A stretch of 64,000 bases of DNA from Gemmiger gallinarum (GTDB lineage Bacteria > Bacillota > Clostridia > Oscillospirales > Ruminococcaceae). The stretch lies in contig NZ_JADCKC010000001.1 in the NCBI RefSeq assembly GCF_014982805.1, forward strand, positions 372,001 to 436,000, read 5' to 3'. A program made the position numbers and the translations under genes. Below, piece after piece: positions 17,604 to 25,738 of the stretch; position 1 is the stretch's first letter, and each line of letters starts with the position of its first letter. Below the pieces are notes generated by a model. That model did not search any database and was not told where the DNA came from. It saw only the letters and a program-made list of their open reading frames with translations.

Positions 17604-17852
17604 ATGTGGAAATACACAATCCAAGTAAACGGCATGATGTGCGGTATGTGCGAGAGCCATGTGAACGATGCGGTGCGGAAAGCCTTTCCGGTGAAGAAGG
17701 TCACCTCATCTCGGAGTAAAAAAGAGACTGTGGTAATCACGGAAGCTGAACTGGATCAAGAGGCTCTACGGGCGGCTATTTCCGCCACTGGCTATGATGT
17801 GGGGGAGATTTGGAAAGAGTCTTGGCAGAAGAAAGGGCTATTTGGCCGATAA
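17604..17852 (+). CDS. HMA-domain metal chaperone
   Basis: 82 residues from ATG 17604 behind GGAGG. VNGMMCGMCESHV carries the C-x-x-C soft-metal site of the HMA fold (ferredoxin-like, as in CopZ), and ATGYDVG is the matching C-terminal block. It likely carries a soft metal ion such as copper or zinc to the P-type ATPase encoded 1.4 kb downstream, whose own N-terminal domain lacks C-x-x-C. A C-terminal basic tail (WQKKGLFGR) is extra. Confidence 0.85.
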   Translation: MWKYTIQVNGMMCGMCESHVNDAVRKAFPVKKVTSSRSKKETVVITEAELDQEALRAAISATGYDVGEIWKESWQKKGLFGR

Positions 17853-17889
17853 GCGCCAGGACACAGATCAAGGAAAAGGAGGCAAACAG

Positions 17890-18774
17890 ATGCTGGCAGA
17901 ATTTTTGTCAGAACAGGGGGAATGGGCACAAGTGATGCCTGGCGCGCGAGCCTGCCTGTTTTCCCTGTGCGAGAGGGCACTCCCTCTGCCCCTTCGGCTG
18001 GAGCCTCTGCACTTCGAGGTATTGTTCTGCCTGGCCGGGATGTTGACCCTGACCCGGCGGGATGGTTCGGCTCTGAGGTTAGGTACCCGGCAGGTGCTTC
18101 TCCTCACCGACATCTCTGATCTGACTGATGCCAGAGTGGAGACCGGCTTAAAGGGTGTGCTGGTGGCGGTGGACGCCCGGGGCGCCCGGGAGAGTCTAAA
18201 AGCCATTTGTGACCTGCTGGGCGGTTTGACCTTGAACACGGATCAAGTGCGGCGTTGGATGGTCAGCCGGGGCGGCTGCGCCGTGGAGGGTCCCTCTCAC
18301 TGGAGCCAGGCGGCCTTTGCTGACCTGGATCGTTTGCCCCAGAGCGAGCGGGTGCGCTGGTGCGTGTGGAAGTCGGTAGAACTGCTGTATCTGCTCTCTG
18401 CCCCGGAGGAACCAGCGGCGGAAATGGCCCCGGTGCTGGATCAGGAGATGATCCGGACCCTGGCAGAAACCCGCCGATATATGGAGGAGCATCTGGACGA
18501 ACCCCTCTCCATATCAGCTTTGAGCCGCCGCGCCTGCCTCTCTGCAACTACATTCAAGGAGGGGTTCCGCCGCCTGTACGGGTTGCCGGTCCACACCTGG
18601 CTGCAGCAGCGGCGGATGGAGCGCGCGGCGGAGCTGCTGCGGGACTCCTCCCTCAGCGTGCTGGGGGTAGCCCAGTCCGTGGGATACAGCAGTGCCAGCC
18701 AGTTCTCCGCCGCCTTCCGGCGGCAGTATGGCATGTCGCCAACTGTGTATCGAAAAATGTCTGAACCGGCATAA
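17890..18774 (+). CDS. AraC-family regulator of the metal module
   Basis: 294 residues from ATG 17890, chosen for AAGGAGG; the frame is open further upstream. The N-terminal 180 residues form a cupin-like sensor region rich in Cys/His; residues about 190-290 hold two HTH motifs (LSISALSRRACLSATTFKEG and VLGVAQSVGYSSASQFSAAF). AraC regulators of this type activate siderophore uptake ABC pairs (as YbtA does for ybtPQ). The next promoter, an extended -10 box at 18811, is a natural target. Confidence 0.87.
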   Translation: MLAEFLSEQGEWAQVMPGARACLFSLCERALPLPLRLEPLHFEVLFCLAGMLTLTRRDGSALRLGTRQVLLLTDISDLTDARVETGLKGVLVAVDARGARESLKAICDLLGGLTLNTDQVRRWMVSRGGCAVEGPSHWSQAAFADLDRLPQSERVRWCVWKSVELLYLLSAPEEPAAEMAPVLDQEMIRTLAETRRYMEEHLDEPLSISALSRRACLSATTFKEGFRRLYGLPVHTWLQQRRMERAAELLRDSSLSVLGVAQSVGYSSASQFSAAFRRQYGMSPTVYRKMSEPA

Positions 18775-18810
18775 CATCGTCTGATTCGGTGATACACGGG
18801 GCATCCCATC

Positions 18811-18819
18811 TGCTATAAT
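18811..18819 (+). promoter_or_regulatory. Extended -10 promoter, probable AraC target
   Basis: TGCTATAAT at 18811-18819 with no good -35 box, the arrangement expected for an activator-dependent promoter. It lies between the AraC gene and the small-protein/ATPase unit. Confidence 0.5.
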
Positions 18820-18869
18820 ATCTCAATACACGGCGGAACGAGCTTGTTTCCGAACAGGAGGAGATCTCA

Positions 18870-18950
18870 ATGAAACAACATCGCTTCTGGGCCTGGGGCG
18901 CTGTGATCTGCATGATCATGGTGATGATCACGGGCTACAAACACAAATAA
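18870..18950 (+). CDS. 26-residue membrane peptide (DUF6219-like)
   Basis: ATG 18870 follows CAGGAGGAG by seven bases. The peptide is basic at both ends with one hydrophobic helix (FWAWGAVICMIMVMITG) and ends HK. It is too short for most gene finders. From memory it resembles short proteins labelled DUF6219 that occur beside P-type ATPases in gut Firmicutes. It may be a small subunit or modulator of the ATPase. Strong RBS and position argue for translation. Confidence 0.55.
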   Translation: MKQHRFWAWGAVICMIMVMITGYKHK

Positions 18951-18976
18951 TCACATAGCAGAAAGGAAAGATTCCC

Positions 18977-19240
18977 ATGATGAAACACTATGTCAGACTG
19001 GCCTGCTTTGTAGGCGGCGCCCTGTTTGGCTCTGCCGGCTTAAAACTGCTTACCAGCAAAGATGCCAAGAAGGCTTATACTCACATCACTGCCGCAGGTC
19101 TGCGGATGAAGGAGAGCGTAATGGAGACCGTTACCTCTGTTCAGGAGAACGCCGCCGACATTCTGGCCGCTGCCAAGGACATCAACGAGGCCCGGGACGC
19201 CAAGGAAGCCGAGGCTCAGGTGGAAGGTCAGGAAGCCTAA
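18977..19240 (+). CDS. DUF6110-like protein beside a P-type ATPase
   Basis: 87 residues from ATG 18977 (GAAAGGAAAG upstream). An N-terminal hydrophobic segment (LACFVGGALFGSAGLKLLT) acts as a membrane anchor; the rest is an amphipathic helix ending in a Glu/Ala-rich tail. I recognise it as the DUF6110 type that regularly precedes heavy-metal P-type ATPases in gut Clostridia. No function is established. Confidence 0.7.
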   Translation: MMKHYVRLACFVGGALFGSAGLKLLTSKDAKKAYTHITAAGLRMKESVMETVTSVQENAADILAAAKDINEARDAKEAEAQVEGQEA

Positions 19241-19252
19241 AAACTGCGGAAG

Positions 19253-19277
19253 GGAGCCGGAAAACGGCTCCTTTTTT
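19253..19277 (+). terminator. Terminator or attenuator between the DUF6110-like gene and the ATPase
   Basis: GGAGCCG, loop GAAAA, CGGCTCC, then six Ts. It sits inside an apparent operon, so it probably lowers ATPase expression relative to the small proteins. Confidence 0.8.
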
Positions 19278-19294
19278 CATGAAAGGAGACTCGC

Positions 19295-21391
19295 ATGAGA
19301 GCAACCATCGTACATGAGAGCCGGGGCCGGATGCGTCTGCGGCTCCGGCAAAAAAGCATGACGATCCGCCAGGCGGATCTGCTGGAAACCTGGCTGAAGG
19401 GACAGCCCTGGACCCGGGAGGCCGTGGTCCATGAGCGCACCTGCTGCGTCATCGTGACCTATACGGGAGACCGGGAAACCGTCCTCTCTGCCCTCGGCGC
19501 GTTCACCTGGGCCGGGGCGGAGTCGTCTGTCACTCTGCCCGGCCACAGCACCCGGACTCTGAACCGAGAGTTCCAAGAGAAGCTGGTAGGCAAGGTGGCG
19601 GTGAAAGCAGCCGCTGCCCTGTTTTTGCCCGCCCCGCTGCGGATCGCCCGGATTGTTTGGCACATGATCCCCTTTCTGCACAGAGGCCTGCGCTGTCTGG
19701 GACATCGTCAGATCAAGGTGGAGATGCTGGATGCGTTGTCCATCGGGATCTCCGTCTGCCGCAGGGACTTCGGTACTGCCGGCACTGTCATGTTTTTGTT
19801 GGAGATCGGTGAACTGCTGGAGGATTGGACACGGAAGAAATCTGTGGCCGACCTGGCAGAGAGCCTGTCTCTCCATGTGGATCGGGTGTGGCTGAAAACC
19901 GAGGCTGGTGAAGTGCTCACCCCTATCGGCCAGATCAGACCCGGCGACCGGGTCGTGGTTCGAGCCGGAAGCGTCATCCCCCTGGACAGCGTGGTGGCGG
20001 AGGGGGAGATCACCGTCAACCAGGCATCCCTCACCGGCGAGTCCGTCCCCGTGGCCAAGCGGCCCGGCGGCGCGGTTTATGCCGGCACTGTGGTGGAGGA
20101 GGGCGAGTCCGTGCTGGAGGTAAAGCAGGCCTCCGGCCAGAGCCGCTATGACCAGATCGTGGAGATGATCCAGCGTTCCGAGCAGATGAAGTCCGCCGCC
20201 GAAGCCAAAGCGTCCAACTTGGCAGACAAACTGGTACCCTATACCTTTGTCGGCAGCCTGGTGAGCCTTGCGCTCACCAGGAACTTGACCCGGGCCTTGT
20301 CGGTGCTCATGGTAGACTTCTCCTGTGCCCTGAAACTGGCCATGCCCCTGGCGGTGCTCTCTGCCATGCGTGAGGCGGGGCGGGAGCACATCACGGTCAA
20401 GGGAGGCAAGTTCCTGGAGGCTGTGGCCAGCGCGGATACCATTGTCTTTGATAAGACCGGTACCCTCACCCATGCCTGCCCCAGGGTGGCCCGCGTCATC
20501 CCCTTCAACGGGAAGGACGAGGCGGAGATGCTGCGCCTTGCCGCCTGTTTGGAGGAACATTTTCCTCATTCCATGGCCAACGCCGTGGTGGAGGAGGCCA
20601 AGCGCCGGGACTTGCGCCACGAGGAGCGCCACGCCAAGGTGGAGTACCTGGTAGCCCACGGCATCGCCAGTTCAGTGGATGGGGAGCAGGTGCGCATCGG
20701 CAGCGCCCACTTCATCTTTGAGGATGAGAAGTGCGTAGTTCCTGCTGAGGAGCGGGCCAAGTTCGACGCGCTGCCCCCTGAGTTCTCCCAACTCTATCTT
20801 GCCATCGACGGGGTGCTCTCTGCTGTGATCTGCATCTCCGATCCTCTGCGAGAGGAGGCACGGGCGGTTCTCTCTGCCCTAAGAAATCTGGGCGTAAAAA
20901 AACTGGTGATGCTGACCGGGGACAGCCCCCGTACCGCCGCTTCCATTGCGGAGCAACTGGGGGTAGATGACTTCCGGGCCGGAGTTCTCCCGGCGGATAA
21001 GGCAGAGTATGTGGCCGCTATGCGGCGGGAGGGGCACACCGTACTGATGGTGGGGGATGGCATCAACGACTCTCCGGCCCTCTCTGAGGCGGACGCCGGC
21101 ATCGCCATCAGTGACGGGGCGGCCATTGCCAGGGAGATCGCCGACATCACCATTGCTGCCGACAGCCTGTGGGAGCTGGTGCGCCTGCGGCAGCTGGCCA
21201 TGGGCCTGATGCGCCGCATCCGGAACAACTACCGCTTTGTCATCGGGTTCAACGGGACGCTGATCGGTCTCGGCGTGGCAGGCATCCTGCCTCCGAACAC
21301 CTCCGCCATGCTCCACAACCTGTCAACCCTTGGCGTAAGCCTCCACAGCATGACCGCCCTTCCCCTGCCGAAGCAGAATACAGTATCCTGA
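19295..21391 (+). CDS. P1B-type heavy-metal ATPase with S-C-A membrane motif
   Basis: 698 residues. The N-terminal 75 residues have an HMA-like outline but no C-x-x-C (a CC pair at 50-51 remains). The actuator TGES is at 247-250; the metal-site helix reads FSCALKLAMP (342-351) in place of the usual C-P-C; the phosphorylation motif DKTGTLTH starts at 386 and GDGIND at 587. It is a metal pump driven by ATP, most likely an exporter. The S-C-A motif is not that of standard copper or zinc pumps, so the ion is uncertain (manganese, iron or another). The adjacent HMA chaperone and DUF6110-like protein are probable partners. Confidence 0.9.
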   Translation: MRATIVHESRGRMRLRLRQKSMTIRQADLLETWLKGQPWTREAVVHERTCCVIVTYTGDRETVLSALGAFTWAGAESSVTLPGHSTRTLNREFQEKLVGKVAVKAAAALFLPAPLRIARIVWHMIPFLHRGLRCLGHRQIKVEMLDALSIGISVCRRDFGTAGTVMFLLEIGELLEDWTRKKSVADLAESLSLHVDRVWLKTEAGEVLTPIGQIRPGDRVVVRAGSVIPLDSVVAEGEITVNQASLTGESVPVAKRPGGAVYAGTVVEEGESVLEVKQASGQSRYDQIVEMIQRSEQMKSAAEAKASNLADKLVPYTFVGSLVSLALTRNLTRALSVLMVDFSCALKLAMPLAVLSAMREAGREHITVKGGKFLEAVASADTIVFDKTGTLTHACPRVARVIPFNGKDEAEMLRLAACLEEHFPHSMANAVVEEAKRRDLRHEERHAKVEYLVAHGIASSVDGEQVRIGSAHFIFEDEKCVVPAEERAKFDALPPEFSQLYLAIDGVLSAVICISDPLREEARAVLSALRNLGVKKLVMLTGDSPRTAASIAEQLGVDDFRAGVLPADKAEYVAAMRREGHTVLMVGDGINDSPALSEADAGIAISDGAAIAREIADITIAADSLWELVRLRQLAMGLMRRIRNNYRFVIGFNGTLIGLGVAGILPPNTSAMLHNLSTLGVSLHSMTALPLPKQNTVS

Positions 21392-21394
21392 CAG

Positions 21395-21423
21395 AGCCCG
21401 GCGCGTATGCGCCGGGCTTTTTT
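21395..21423 (+). terminator. Intrinsic terminator of the ATPase gene
   Basis: Perfect 10-bp stem AGCCCGGCGC / GCGCCGGGCT with a GTAT loop and a run of Ts. Confidence 0.92.
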
Positions 21424-21433
21424 CGTATTCCAC

Positions 21434-21487
21434 TTGACAAACTACTGCTCCAGTCGTATTATAACAGTGTTATATAACGCTGTTATA
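21434..21487 (+). promoter_or_regulatory. Promoter and 28-bp palindromic operator of the second TetR gene
   Basis: TTGACA (21434-21439), 17 bases, TATTAT (21457-21462). A 28-bp palindrome with a single mismatched pair covers 21460-21487 (arms TATAACAG and CTGTTATA), overlapping the -10 box. This is a textbook arrangement for self-repression by the TetR protein that starts 13 bases on. Confidence 0.88.
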
Positions 21488-21500
21488 AGGAGGGCTCCCT

Positions 21501-22118
21501 ATGGAAGAAAAGTCTAACGGCACGCTGGAAAAAATCCATGAGGCGGCCATGGCCGAATTTCTGGACAAGGGCTTTCAAGGGGCTTCTCTGCGGCAGATCG
21601 TGAAAAATGCCGGGGTAACCACTGGTGCGTTCTACGGCTATTTCTCCAGCAAGGAGGCGCTCTTTGCCTCCATCGTGGAGCCGCACGCGGCTGCTTTGAT
21701 GGGGCGGTTCATGGAGGCGCAGACTTCCTTTTCCGAACTGCCTGAGCAGGAACAGCCGGAGCACATGGGGCTGGAGTCCAGCCAGTGCGTGAATTGGATG
21801 GTGGACTATATCTGCGACCACCGGGAGCCGGTGAAGCTGCTGCTGTGCAAGGCCGAGGGCACCAGCTACGAGCACTTTGTCCACAACATGGTAGAGGTGG
21901 AGGTGGAGTACACGCTCCGTTACATGGATGTTCTCCGCCGCCTGGGCCGGGAGGTCCCGGAACTGAGCCAGTCTCTTTGCCACATCATCGCCAGCGGAAT
22001 GTTCAACGGTCTTTTTGAGATCGTCGTACATGATATGCCGAAAGAGCAGGCCCTGCGGGATGTAGAACAGTTCCGCACTTTCTACACGGGTGGATGGCTG
22101 AAATTGATGGGGGGATGA
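21501..22118 (+). CDS. TetR/AcrR-family regulator of the ABC pair
   Basis: 205 residues from ATG 21501 (AAGGAGG). The N-terminal HTH spans residues 10-55 (MAEFLDKGFQGASLRQIVKNAG). The C-terminal ligand domain carries Cys and His residues but no clear metal site. It is placed between the ATPase terminator and the ABC transporter genes, and binds most likely the palindrome overlapping its own promoter. Confidence 0.87.
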   Translation: MEEKSNGTLEKIHEAAMAEFLDKGFQGASLRQIVKNAGVTTGAFYGYFSSKEALFASIVEPHAAALMGRFMEAQTSFSELPEQEQPEHMGLESSQCVNWMVDYICDHREPVKLLLCKAEGTSYEHFVHNMVEVEVEYTLRYMDVLRRLGREVPELSQSLCHIIASGMFNGLFEIVVHDMPKEQALRDVEQFRTFYTGGWLKLMGG

Positions 22119-22140
22119 CCCCTATCTTTTTTGAATATTA

Positions 22141-22156
22141 GTTAGTTATTGCTAAC
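22141..22156 (+). promoter_or_regulatory. Second GTTAG-N6-CTAAC operator, ahead of the ABC transporter genes
   Basis: GTTAGTTATTGCTAAC matches the element at 16764 in 14 of 16 bases, with identical half-sites and spacing, and is flanked by TTA on both sides. It lies 20 bp before the first ABC gene, so a shared metal-responsive repressor would tie this operon to the methyltransferase operon. Confidence 0.6.
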
Positions 22157-22176
22157 TTACAGAAGGAGGTTTTTTC

Positions 22177-23970
22177 ATGAAGCAGAAGAAAAAGAGTGAT
22201 GTTGCGGTCCTGCTGGACTACGCAGGCAGTCACAAGGGGCTGACCTTCCTGGGGCTGGCCCTGTCGGCGGTGTCCATGCTGTTGAGCATGGCACCCTACA
22301 TTTGTATCTGGCTGGTGGCCCGGGATCTGATTGCCGTAGCGCCGGACTGGACCCGGGCGCAGGACATCGCACAATACGGCTGGCTGGCGTTTGCCTTTGC
22401 GGTGGCCGGCATCGTCCTGTACTTTGCAGGATTGATGTGTACCCATCTGGCGGCCTTCCGCACAGCGGCCAACATCCGCAAGCGAGGCGTTGCCCATGTG
22501 ATGAAAGCCCCGCTGGGCTTCTTCGACTCCAATGCCTCCGGCCTCATCCGGGGACGGCTGGATGCGGCGGCGGCCGATACGGAGACCTTGCTTGCCCACA
22601 ATCTGGCGGACATCGTAGGCACCATCACCCTGTTCGTGTCCATGCTGGTGCTGATGTTCGTCTTTGACTGGCGGATGGGCGCGGCCTGCCTGCTGGCGGC
22701 GGTGATTTCCATGATCGCCATGTTCTCCATGATGGGCGGCAAAAACGCCAAACTGATGGCAGAGTATCAGGCGGCCCAGGATCGCATGACCAAGGCAGGC
22801 ACCGAGTATGTCCGGGGCATTCCGGTGGTTAAGATTTTCCAGCAGACCGTTTATTCCTTCAAGGCTTTTCAGGAGGCCATTGAGGATTACAGTTCCAAAG
22901 CGGAGCACTATCAGGGTGATGTGTGCCGTGTGCCCCAGTCCATCAATCTGACCTTTACCGAGGGCGCGTTTGTGTTCTTGGTGCCTGCGGCTCTTTTCCT
23001 GGCTCCCGGAGCTCTGGCCGGCGGTGACTTTGCGGGATTTATTGCAAACTTCGCCTTTTACGCAGTGTTCTCCGCCATCATTTCCACCGCGCTTGCCAAG
23101 ATCATGTTTGCCGCATCCGGTATGATGCTGGCCAGTACTGCGCTGAGGCGCATTGACCAGGTCATGTGCGCTCCTGAACTGAAAGTGCCTGAACACCCCC
23201 AATCCCCCGGAAGCAGCCGTGTAGAATTTGAAGATGTGAGCTTTACTTACGACGGGGCCCAGACCTCCGCCCTCTCCCATGTGTCCTTCACAGCGGAGCC
23301 GGGACAGACCGTAGCCCTGGTAGGACCCTCCGGCGGCGGCAAGACAACCGCTGCCAGCCTGATCCCTCGCTTCTGGGACGCCACCTCTGGCGTAGTGAAG
23401 GTGGGCGGCGTGGATGTGCGGCAGATCGATCCCCATGTGCTCATGGATCAAATCGCCTTTGTGTTCCAGAACAGCCGCCTGTTCAAAGCCTCCATTTTGG
23501 AGAATGTCCGGGCTGCCCGTCCCAACGCCACCCGGGAGCAGGTGCTCTCGGCGTTGAAGGCCGCCCAGTGTGAGGACATTCTGGAGAAACTGCCCCAGGG
23601 CATGGACACCCTGATCGGCTCCGAAGGGACTTATCTTTCCGGCGGCGAGCAGCAGCGCATCGCCCTGGCCCGGGCCATCCTGAAGGATGCGCCCATCGTG
23701 GTTCTCGATGAAGCCACCGCCTTTGCTGACCCTGAGAACGAGGCGTTAATCCAAAAGGCGTTTACCGAGTTGACCCGTGGCCGCACCGTTATCATGATTG
23801 CCCACCGTCTGTCTACTGTGGTCGGTGCGGACAAGATTCTGGTGTTGGAGGAGGGACGCATCGTGGAGCAAGGCTCCCATCAGGAACTGACTGCCGCCGG
23901 CGGCCTCTATGCCCGGATGTGGGCGGATTACAACAAGGCGGTCCAGTGGAAGATCACCAGCGAACAGTGA
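22177..23970 (+). CDS. ABC transporter, permease-ATPase fusion (YbtPQ/IrtAB-like), subunit 1
   Basis: 597 residues: a six-helix membrane domain (about 20-310), then an ATPase with GPSGGGKTT, LSGGEQQR and the LDEATAFADPENE Walker B/D-loop. That A-F-A-D-P-E-N-E form is characteristic of the YbtP/YbtQ-IrtA/B group, exporter-fold transporters that import ferric siderophores. All ATPase motifs are intact. It forms a heterodimer with the product of the next gene (16 bp apart). Import of a metal-siderophore is the best guess; export cannot be ruled out from sequence. Confidence 0.87.
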   Translation: MKQKKKSDVAVLLDYAGSHKGLTFLGLALSAVSMLLSMAPYICIWLVARDLIAVAPDWTRAQDIAQYGWLAFAFAVAGIVLYFAGLMCTHLAAFRTAANIRKRGVAHVMKAPLGFFDSNASGLIRGRLDAAAADTETLLAHNLADIVGTITLFVSMLVLMFVFDWRMGAACLLAAVISMIAMFSMMGGKNAKLMAEYQAAQDRMTKAGTEYVRGIPVVKIFQQTVYSFKAFQEAIEDYSSKAEHYQGDVCRVPQSINLTFTEGAFVFLVPAALFLAPGALAGGDFAGFIANFAFYAVFSAIISTALAKIMFAASGMMLASTALRRIDQVMCAPELKVPEHPQSPGSSRVEFEDVSFTYDGAQTSALSHVSFTAEPGQTVALVGPSGGGKTTAASLIPRFWDATSGVVKVGGVDVRQIDPHVLMDQIAFVFQNSRLFKASILENVRAARPNATREQVLSALKAAQCEDILEKLPQGMDTLIGSEGTYLSGGEQQRIALARAILKDAPIVVLDEATAFADPENEALIQKAFTELTRGRTVIMIAHRLSTVVGADKILVLEEGRIVEQGSHQELTAAGGLYARMWADYNKAVQWKITSEQ

Positions 23971-23986
23971 GAGAGGGGTGAAGAAT

Positions 23987-25729
23987 ATGTTCAGCAAAAA
24001 CTTTCAGAGGAAATACGCCCTCACCGACCAGGGCGTAAAAAATGTCAAAAAGGGAGCCTTCTGGACGGTCATCGTCAACCTTGTCGTCATGGGCGGCATG
24101 AGCATCCTGTATCTGCTGATGTACGGCCTGATGGGAACCTTTACAGACGACCAGCCGCTGCCCAACGCAGCCCTCCTGCTCGGGCTGGTGGTTGTATTCC
24201 TGATCCTTTCCTTTGTGACTCATCTTCAGCAGTACTACGCCACCTATGGACTGGTCTATAACGAGGTGAGATCCACCCGTCTCAGTCTGGCGGAGCGGCT
24301 GCGCAAACTGCCTTTGGGCTACTTCGGCAAGCGGGATCTGGCGGATCTGACCGAGACCATTATGGGCGATGTGAACCGCATGGAACATGTCTGGTCCCAT
24401 GTGCTGGGCTATCTGTACGGAGCCTATATCTCCACGGCGATTATCGCGGTGTGCCTGCTGGTGTATGACTGGCGGCTGGCCATCGCCTGCCTGTGGGGTG
24501 TGCCGGTGGCCTTCGGCCTGCTGTTCGGCACCCGGAGGATTTCCGCCCGGACCTCTGAGCGGACGAAAAAAGCTGCGATCCGCGTCTCCGACGGCATTCA
24601 GGAAGCTCTGGAAAATGTCCGGGAGATCCGCGCCACCAATCAGGAGGAGCGCTATCTGGCCGGGCTCAATCAGAAGATCGATGACCATGAGAAGGTCACC
24701 ATCCAGGGCGAGCTGGGGACCGGCATCTTCGTCAATGCGGCCAGCGTCATCATGCGTATGGGGGTAGCTACCACCATTCTGGTGGGAGCCAGCCTGATTC
24801 TTTCCGGGCAAATCGACTTCATGCTGCTGTTTTTGTTCCTGCTGGTTATTACCCGCGTGTATGCGCCTTTTGACCAGAGCCTGGCTCTCATCGCTGAGAT
24901 GTTTGTGTCCCAAGTATCCGCCGACCGCATGAACGAGATCTACGACACCCCCACGGCTGAGGGTGCAGAGGTGTTTCAGCCCAAGGGCCATGATATTGAG
25001 TTCGACCATGTGGGGTTTGCCTATGACAAGAAAAAAGTGCTGGACGGCGTGAGCTTTACCGCCCGGGAGGGTGAAGTGACTGCCCTGGTGGGGCCTTCCG
25101 GGTCCGGTAAGAGTACCTGCGCCCGACTGGCCGCCCGGCTGTGGGAGGTAACAGAGGGAAGCATCAAGGTAGGCGGCGTGGACATCTCCACGGTGGACCC
25201 GGAGGCATTGCTGACCGATTACTCTATGGTATTCCAGGATGTGGTGCTCTTTGACGACACGGTGATGGAGAACATCCGTCTGGGCAAGCGAGGCGCCACC
25301 GACGAGGAGGTGCGGGCCGCGGCTGAGGCCGCCAACTGCGGGGAGTTCATCTGCCGCCTGCCCCAGGGATATAATACTCCCATCGGGGAAAACGGCGCAA
25401 AACTCTCCGGCGGAGAGCGGCAGCGCATCTCCATCGCCCGGGCTCTTTTGAAGAACGCCCCCATCGTCCTGCTGGACGAGGCTACTGCCAGTCTGGATGT
25501 GGAAAATGAGACAAAGGTGCAGGGTGCGCTCTCCCGTCTGCTGGCAGGCAAGACGGTGCTGGTCATTGCTCACCGGATGCGCACCGTGGCAGGAGCAGAC
25601 CACATCGTTGTGCTGGAAAACGGCCATGTGGCCGAGCAGGGTACGCCTGCGGAACTGATGGAACGCGGAGGCCTCTACCGCCGTATGGTGGAACTCCAGA
25701 GTGAGAGTGCCCGTTGGCAACTGGGCTAA
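23987..25729 (+). CDS. ABC transporter, permease-ATPase fusion, subunit 2
   Basis: 580 residues from ATG 23987 (GAGAGGGG); an in-frame start upstream would overlap subunit 1. Six-helix membrane domain, then GPSGSGKST, LSGGERQR, LLDEATASLD and AHRMR. Both ATP sites of the pair appear competent. Last gene of the metal module; immediately downstream a convergent relaxase fragment begins at 25739. Confidence 0.87.
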   Translation: MFSKNFQRKYALTDQGVKNVKKGAFWTVIVNLVVMGGMSILYLLMYGLMGTFTDDQPLPNAALLLGLVVVFLILSFVTHLQQYYATYGLVYNEVRSTRLSLAERLRKLPLGYFGKRDLADLTETIMGDVNRMEHVWSHVLGYLYGAYISTAIIAVCLLVYDWRLAIACLWGVPVAFGLLFGTRRISARTSERTKKAAIRVSDGIQEALENVREIRATNQEERYLAGLNQKIDDHEKVTIQGELGTGIFVNAASVIMRMGVATTILVGASLILSGQIDFMLLFLFLLVITRVYAPFDQSLALIAEMFVSQVSADRMNEIYDTPTAEGAEVFQPKGHDIEFDHVGFAYDKKKVLDGVSFTAREGEVTALVGPSGSGKSTCARLAARLWEVTEGSIKVGGVDISTVDPEALLTDYSMVFQDVVLFDDTVMENIRLGKRGATDEEVRAAAEAANCGEFICRLPQGYNTPIGENGAKLSGGERQRISIARALLKNAPIVLLDEATASLDVENETKVQGALSRLLAGKTVLVIAHRMRTVAGADHIVVLENGHVAEQGTPAELMERGGLYRRMVELQSESARWQLG

Positions 25730-25738
25730 TTATTTCGT

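Noticed and set aside
22177-25729. ABC pair of the metal module as a second asymmetric-ATPase system
   Set aside because: Both ATPase domains have intact Walker A, LSGGE signature, Walker B and H-loop histidine, so no degenerate site is predicted.
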